A stretch of DNA of 64,000 nucleotides, taken from assembly GCA_902761605.1 (NCBI GenBank), contig CACWLC010000001.1, forward strand, positions 62,001-126,000, given 5' to 3'. The notes under the pieces were generated by a model. That model did not search any database. It was given only the letters and a program-made list of their open reading frames with translations, and had not been told where the DNA came from. Made by a program: the position numbers and the translations under genes. Origin of the DNA: an uncultured Prevotellaceae bacterium. Its GTDB lineage: Bacteria > Bacteroidota > Bacteroidia > Bacteroidales > Bacteroidaceae. Positions 62,087 to 64,000 of the stretch are shown here, piece after piece. Within the stretch, counting starts at the first letter, position 1. Every line of letters begins with the position of its first letter.

Positions 62087-64000
62087 ATGAGGAAAAATAT
62101 TATCTTTGCAGCAATTTTGATCACAAAGTGTCTGACACTTTGTGAGGCCCAGACGGCACAGGCCCCAATGGTGCTGGAGTATGACAAACCCGCCACCTTT
62201 TTTGAGGAATCACTGCCTATTGGCAATGGAAAACTCGGAGCTCTCATCTATGGAGGTACAGACGATAACGTCATTTACCTCAATGATATCACCCTGTGGA
62301 CAGGAAAACCAGTAGACCGCAACCTAGACGCTGATGCCCATAAATGGATTCCTGAGATTAGAAAAGCCTTATTTAATGAGGATTATGCACTTGCTGATTC
62401 TCTTCAGTTACACGTGCAAGGACCGAACTCACAATTCTATCAGCCTCTTGGCACACTACATATCAAGGATCTCCGTCTTGGCGAAATAAAGAATTATTGC
62501 CGGACACTGGATATCGACTCCGCAATAGTACGCGACAGCTATATGCGCGACGGGAAACTGGTAACTAGAGAATATTTTGCATCGAATCCTGATAAGCTCA
62601 TTGCCATCCGACTGCGTGGCGACATCAACTGCCAGATAGCACTGACTGCCCAAGTACCCCATCAGGTAAAGAGCACATTAGGACAACTCACTATGACTGG
62701 ACATGCCACCGGTGATCCTAACGAGAGTACACATTTCTGCACAATGATCAGTGTAAAGACTGATGGAGAGATGGCTGCCAATGACTCGTCACTCACTATC
62801 ACTAAGGCAAAAGAAGCTACGATATATATTGTCAACGAGACAAGTTTTAGCGGTTTCGACAAACATCCTGTAAAGGAGGGGGCACCTTATCTTGAAGAGG
62901 TTGCCAACGACATATGGCACACTCAGAACATGGGGTTCGACGAGTTTTATGCTCGTCATCTTGCTGACTACAAGCAGATTTATGACAGAGTAAAGATCTG
63001 TCTGAACAAAGAAGGTCGCAATCCAAATGACCTGCCAGGAGCTAAGGAACGTAGATTGACAGACCAATTGTTGTTAGACTACACCAACGGTGGTGATCAT
63101 ACAACATATCTGGAAGAACTGTATTTCCAGTTTGGGCGCTATCTTCTCATTTCATCGTCGAGGACCAAGAACGTGCCCGCCAACCTGCAAGGACTCTGGG
63201 CTCCACAACTTTGGTCGCCTTGGCGCGGTAACTATACGGTAAACATCAATCTTGAAGAGAATTACTGGCCTGCATTTGTGGCAAATATGGCAGAGATGGC
63301 AGAACCTCTGGATGGCTTTATTGCAGGCTTGGCTGCCAATGGAAAATATACCGCCAAGAACTACTATAACATCAATGAGGGATGGTGCTCAAGTCATAAT
63401 AGCGATATCTGGGCAATGACCAACCCTGTAGGTGAGAAAAACGAGAGTCCGGAGTGGTCTAACTGGAATCTTGGTGGTGCATGGCTTGTGAACACCCTAT
63501 GGGAGCGTTATCAGTTTACTCAGGACAAGGAATATCTGAAGACCGTTGCCTATCCCTTGATGAAGGGGGCAGCCCTGTTCTGCCTACGTTGGCTTATCGA
63601 CAACCCCAAGCAGCCTGGAGAACTGATTACTGCACCAAGTACATCGCCAGAAAACGAGTATAAGACAGATAAGGGCTATCATGGTACTACCTGCTATGGC
63701 GGAACAGCAGACCTTGCCATCATCCGAGAGTTGTTTATCAACACTATAGCAGCTGGTAAAATCCTTGGTCAGAAGAACAAGGAGATGGAAAAGGCGTTAG
63801 CTAAATTACATCCTTACACCATAGGACACATGGGCGACCTGAATGAGTGGTATTACGACTGGGATGACTGGGACTTTCAGCATCGTCATCAGAGTCATCT
63901 GATAGGTTTGTTCCCTGGCAATCATATAACCAATCAGGCAGACCTTCTGAAGGCTTGTGAGCGTTCGCTTGAAATTAAGGGCGATAAGACTACAGGATGG
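62087..64000 (+). CDS. GH95-family alpha-L-fucosidase/galactosidase (3' truncated by window end)
   Basis: 638 residues visible; the frame is open to the last base, and about 150-180 more residues are expected. Signal peptide MRKNIIFAAILITKCLTLCEAQ. The GH95 N-terminal beta domain is recognisable (FFEESLPIGNGKLGALIYGG, LNDITLWTGKP), then the (alpha/alpha)6 barrel with NVPANLQGLWAPQLWSPW, NINLEENYWPA and HRHQSHLIGLFPGN. GH95 enzymes remove alpha-1,2-L-fucose or alpha-L-galactose, for example from xyloglucan, mucin or pectin side chains. A perfect 25-bp palindrome lies in the signal-peptide codons. Confidence 0.92.
   Translation, partial: MRKNIIFAAILITKCLTLCEAQTAQAPMVLEYDKPATFFEESLPIGNGKLGALIYGGTDDNVIYLNDITLWTGKPVDRNLDADAHKWIPEIRKALFNEDYALADSLQLHVQGPNSQFYQPLGTLHIKDLRLGEIKNYCRTLDIDSAIVRDSYMRDGKLVTREYFASNPDKLIAIRLRGDINCQIALTAQVPHQVKSTLGQLTMTGHATGDPNESTHFCTMISVKTDGEMAANDSSLTITKAKEATIYIVNETSFSGFDKHPVKEGAPYLEEVANDIWHTQNMGFDEFYARHLADYKQIYDRVKICLNKEGRNPNDLPGAKERRLTDQLLLDYTNGGDHTTYLEELYFQFGRYLLISSSRTKNVPANLQGLWAPQLWSPWRGNYTVNINLEENYWPAFVANMAEMAEPLDGFIAGLAANGKYTAKNYYNINEGWCSSHNSDIWAMTNPVGEKNESPEWSNWNLGGAWLVNTLWERYQFTQDKEYLKTVAYPLMKGAALFCLRWLIDNPKQPGELITAPSTSPENEYKTDKGYHGTTCYGGTADLAIIRELFINTIAAGKILGQKNKEMEKALAKLHPYTIGHMGDLNEWYYDWDDWDFQHRHQSHLIGLFPGNHITNQADLLKACERSLEIKGDKTTGW
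62121..62145. repeat. 25-bp perfect palindrome in GH95 signal-peptide codons
   Basis: Arms TCACAAAGTGTC (62121-62132) and GACACTTTGTGA (62134-62145) with a single central T, encoding ITKCLTLCE. Confidence 0.92.

Noticed and set aside
62101-62108. Second TATCTTTG as another GH95 promoter
   Set aside because: It lies inside the GH95 coding region after the ATG and lacks an upstream TTTG.

Overview
The window comes from a Bacteroidales bacterium, most likely Prevotella-like. The reasons are: promoters of the Bacteroidota type (TTTG, about 20 bp, TAnnTTTG); a SusC/SusD pair; GH92 mannosidases; an S46 dipeptidyl-peptidase; a DAP-type MurE; and a butyrate kinase/phosphate butyryltransferase pair. 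Genus is an inference from gene style only.

Layout. 1-15440: an unbroken division and cell-wall cluster (mraZ, rsmH, ftsL-like, ftsI, murE, mraY, murD, ftsW, murG, murC, ftsQ, ftsA, ftsZ). 15.7-23.2 kb: a large beta-solenoid-like lipoprotein, a fused SpmA/SpmB-type membrane protein, a polysaccharide flippase and a DPP7-type peptidase. 23.2-29.2 kb: DEAD-box helicase, LOG-family protein, flavodiiron protein, PfkB kinase and an M16 peptidase carrying an inserted repeat element. 29.2-37.1 kb (minus strand): a three-gene operon of a GH92 mannosidase, a TPR sensor kinase and a histidine-phosphatase/GH92 fusion. 37.2-41.3 kb: queC, a GH2 enzyme and a patatin-like lipase. 41.7-49.9 kb (minus): a pectin-type polysaccharide utilisation locus of GH28, SusC, SusD and a GDPD/GH28 fusion. 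50.0-56.5 kb: a GPH transporter, cytoplasmic GH43 and ECF sigma factor on the minus strand, facing a plus-strand SGNH acetylesterase and second GPH transporter. 56.6-64 kb: recO, tRNA-Glu, rpsT, gyrB, buk and ptb, then a GH95 enzyme cut by the window end.

How it fits together. The right-hand two thirds is largely a glycan-harvesting region: outer-membrane import by SusC/D, surface or periplasmic depolymerases (GH28, GH92, GH2, GH95, an acetylesterase), inner-membrane GPH symporters and a cytoplasmic GH43. The most unusual feature is that two of the secreted glycosidases are fused to two unrelated phosphoesterases (histidine phosphatase with GH92; GDPD with GH28). This suggests that phosphate-bearing glycans are attacked, although the substrate cannot be read from sequence.

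A second theme is short repeats: 8-bp and 7-bp tandem tracts, arrays with a 22-bp period and dyad symmetry, and long palindromes. They sit at gene ends, between division genes, inside coding regions and strikingly often within signal-peptide codons. Several genes also start so close to the -7 box that their mRNAs should be leaderless or nearly so.
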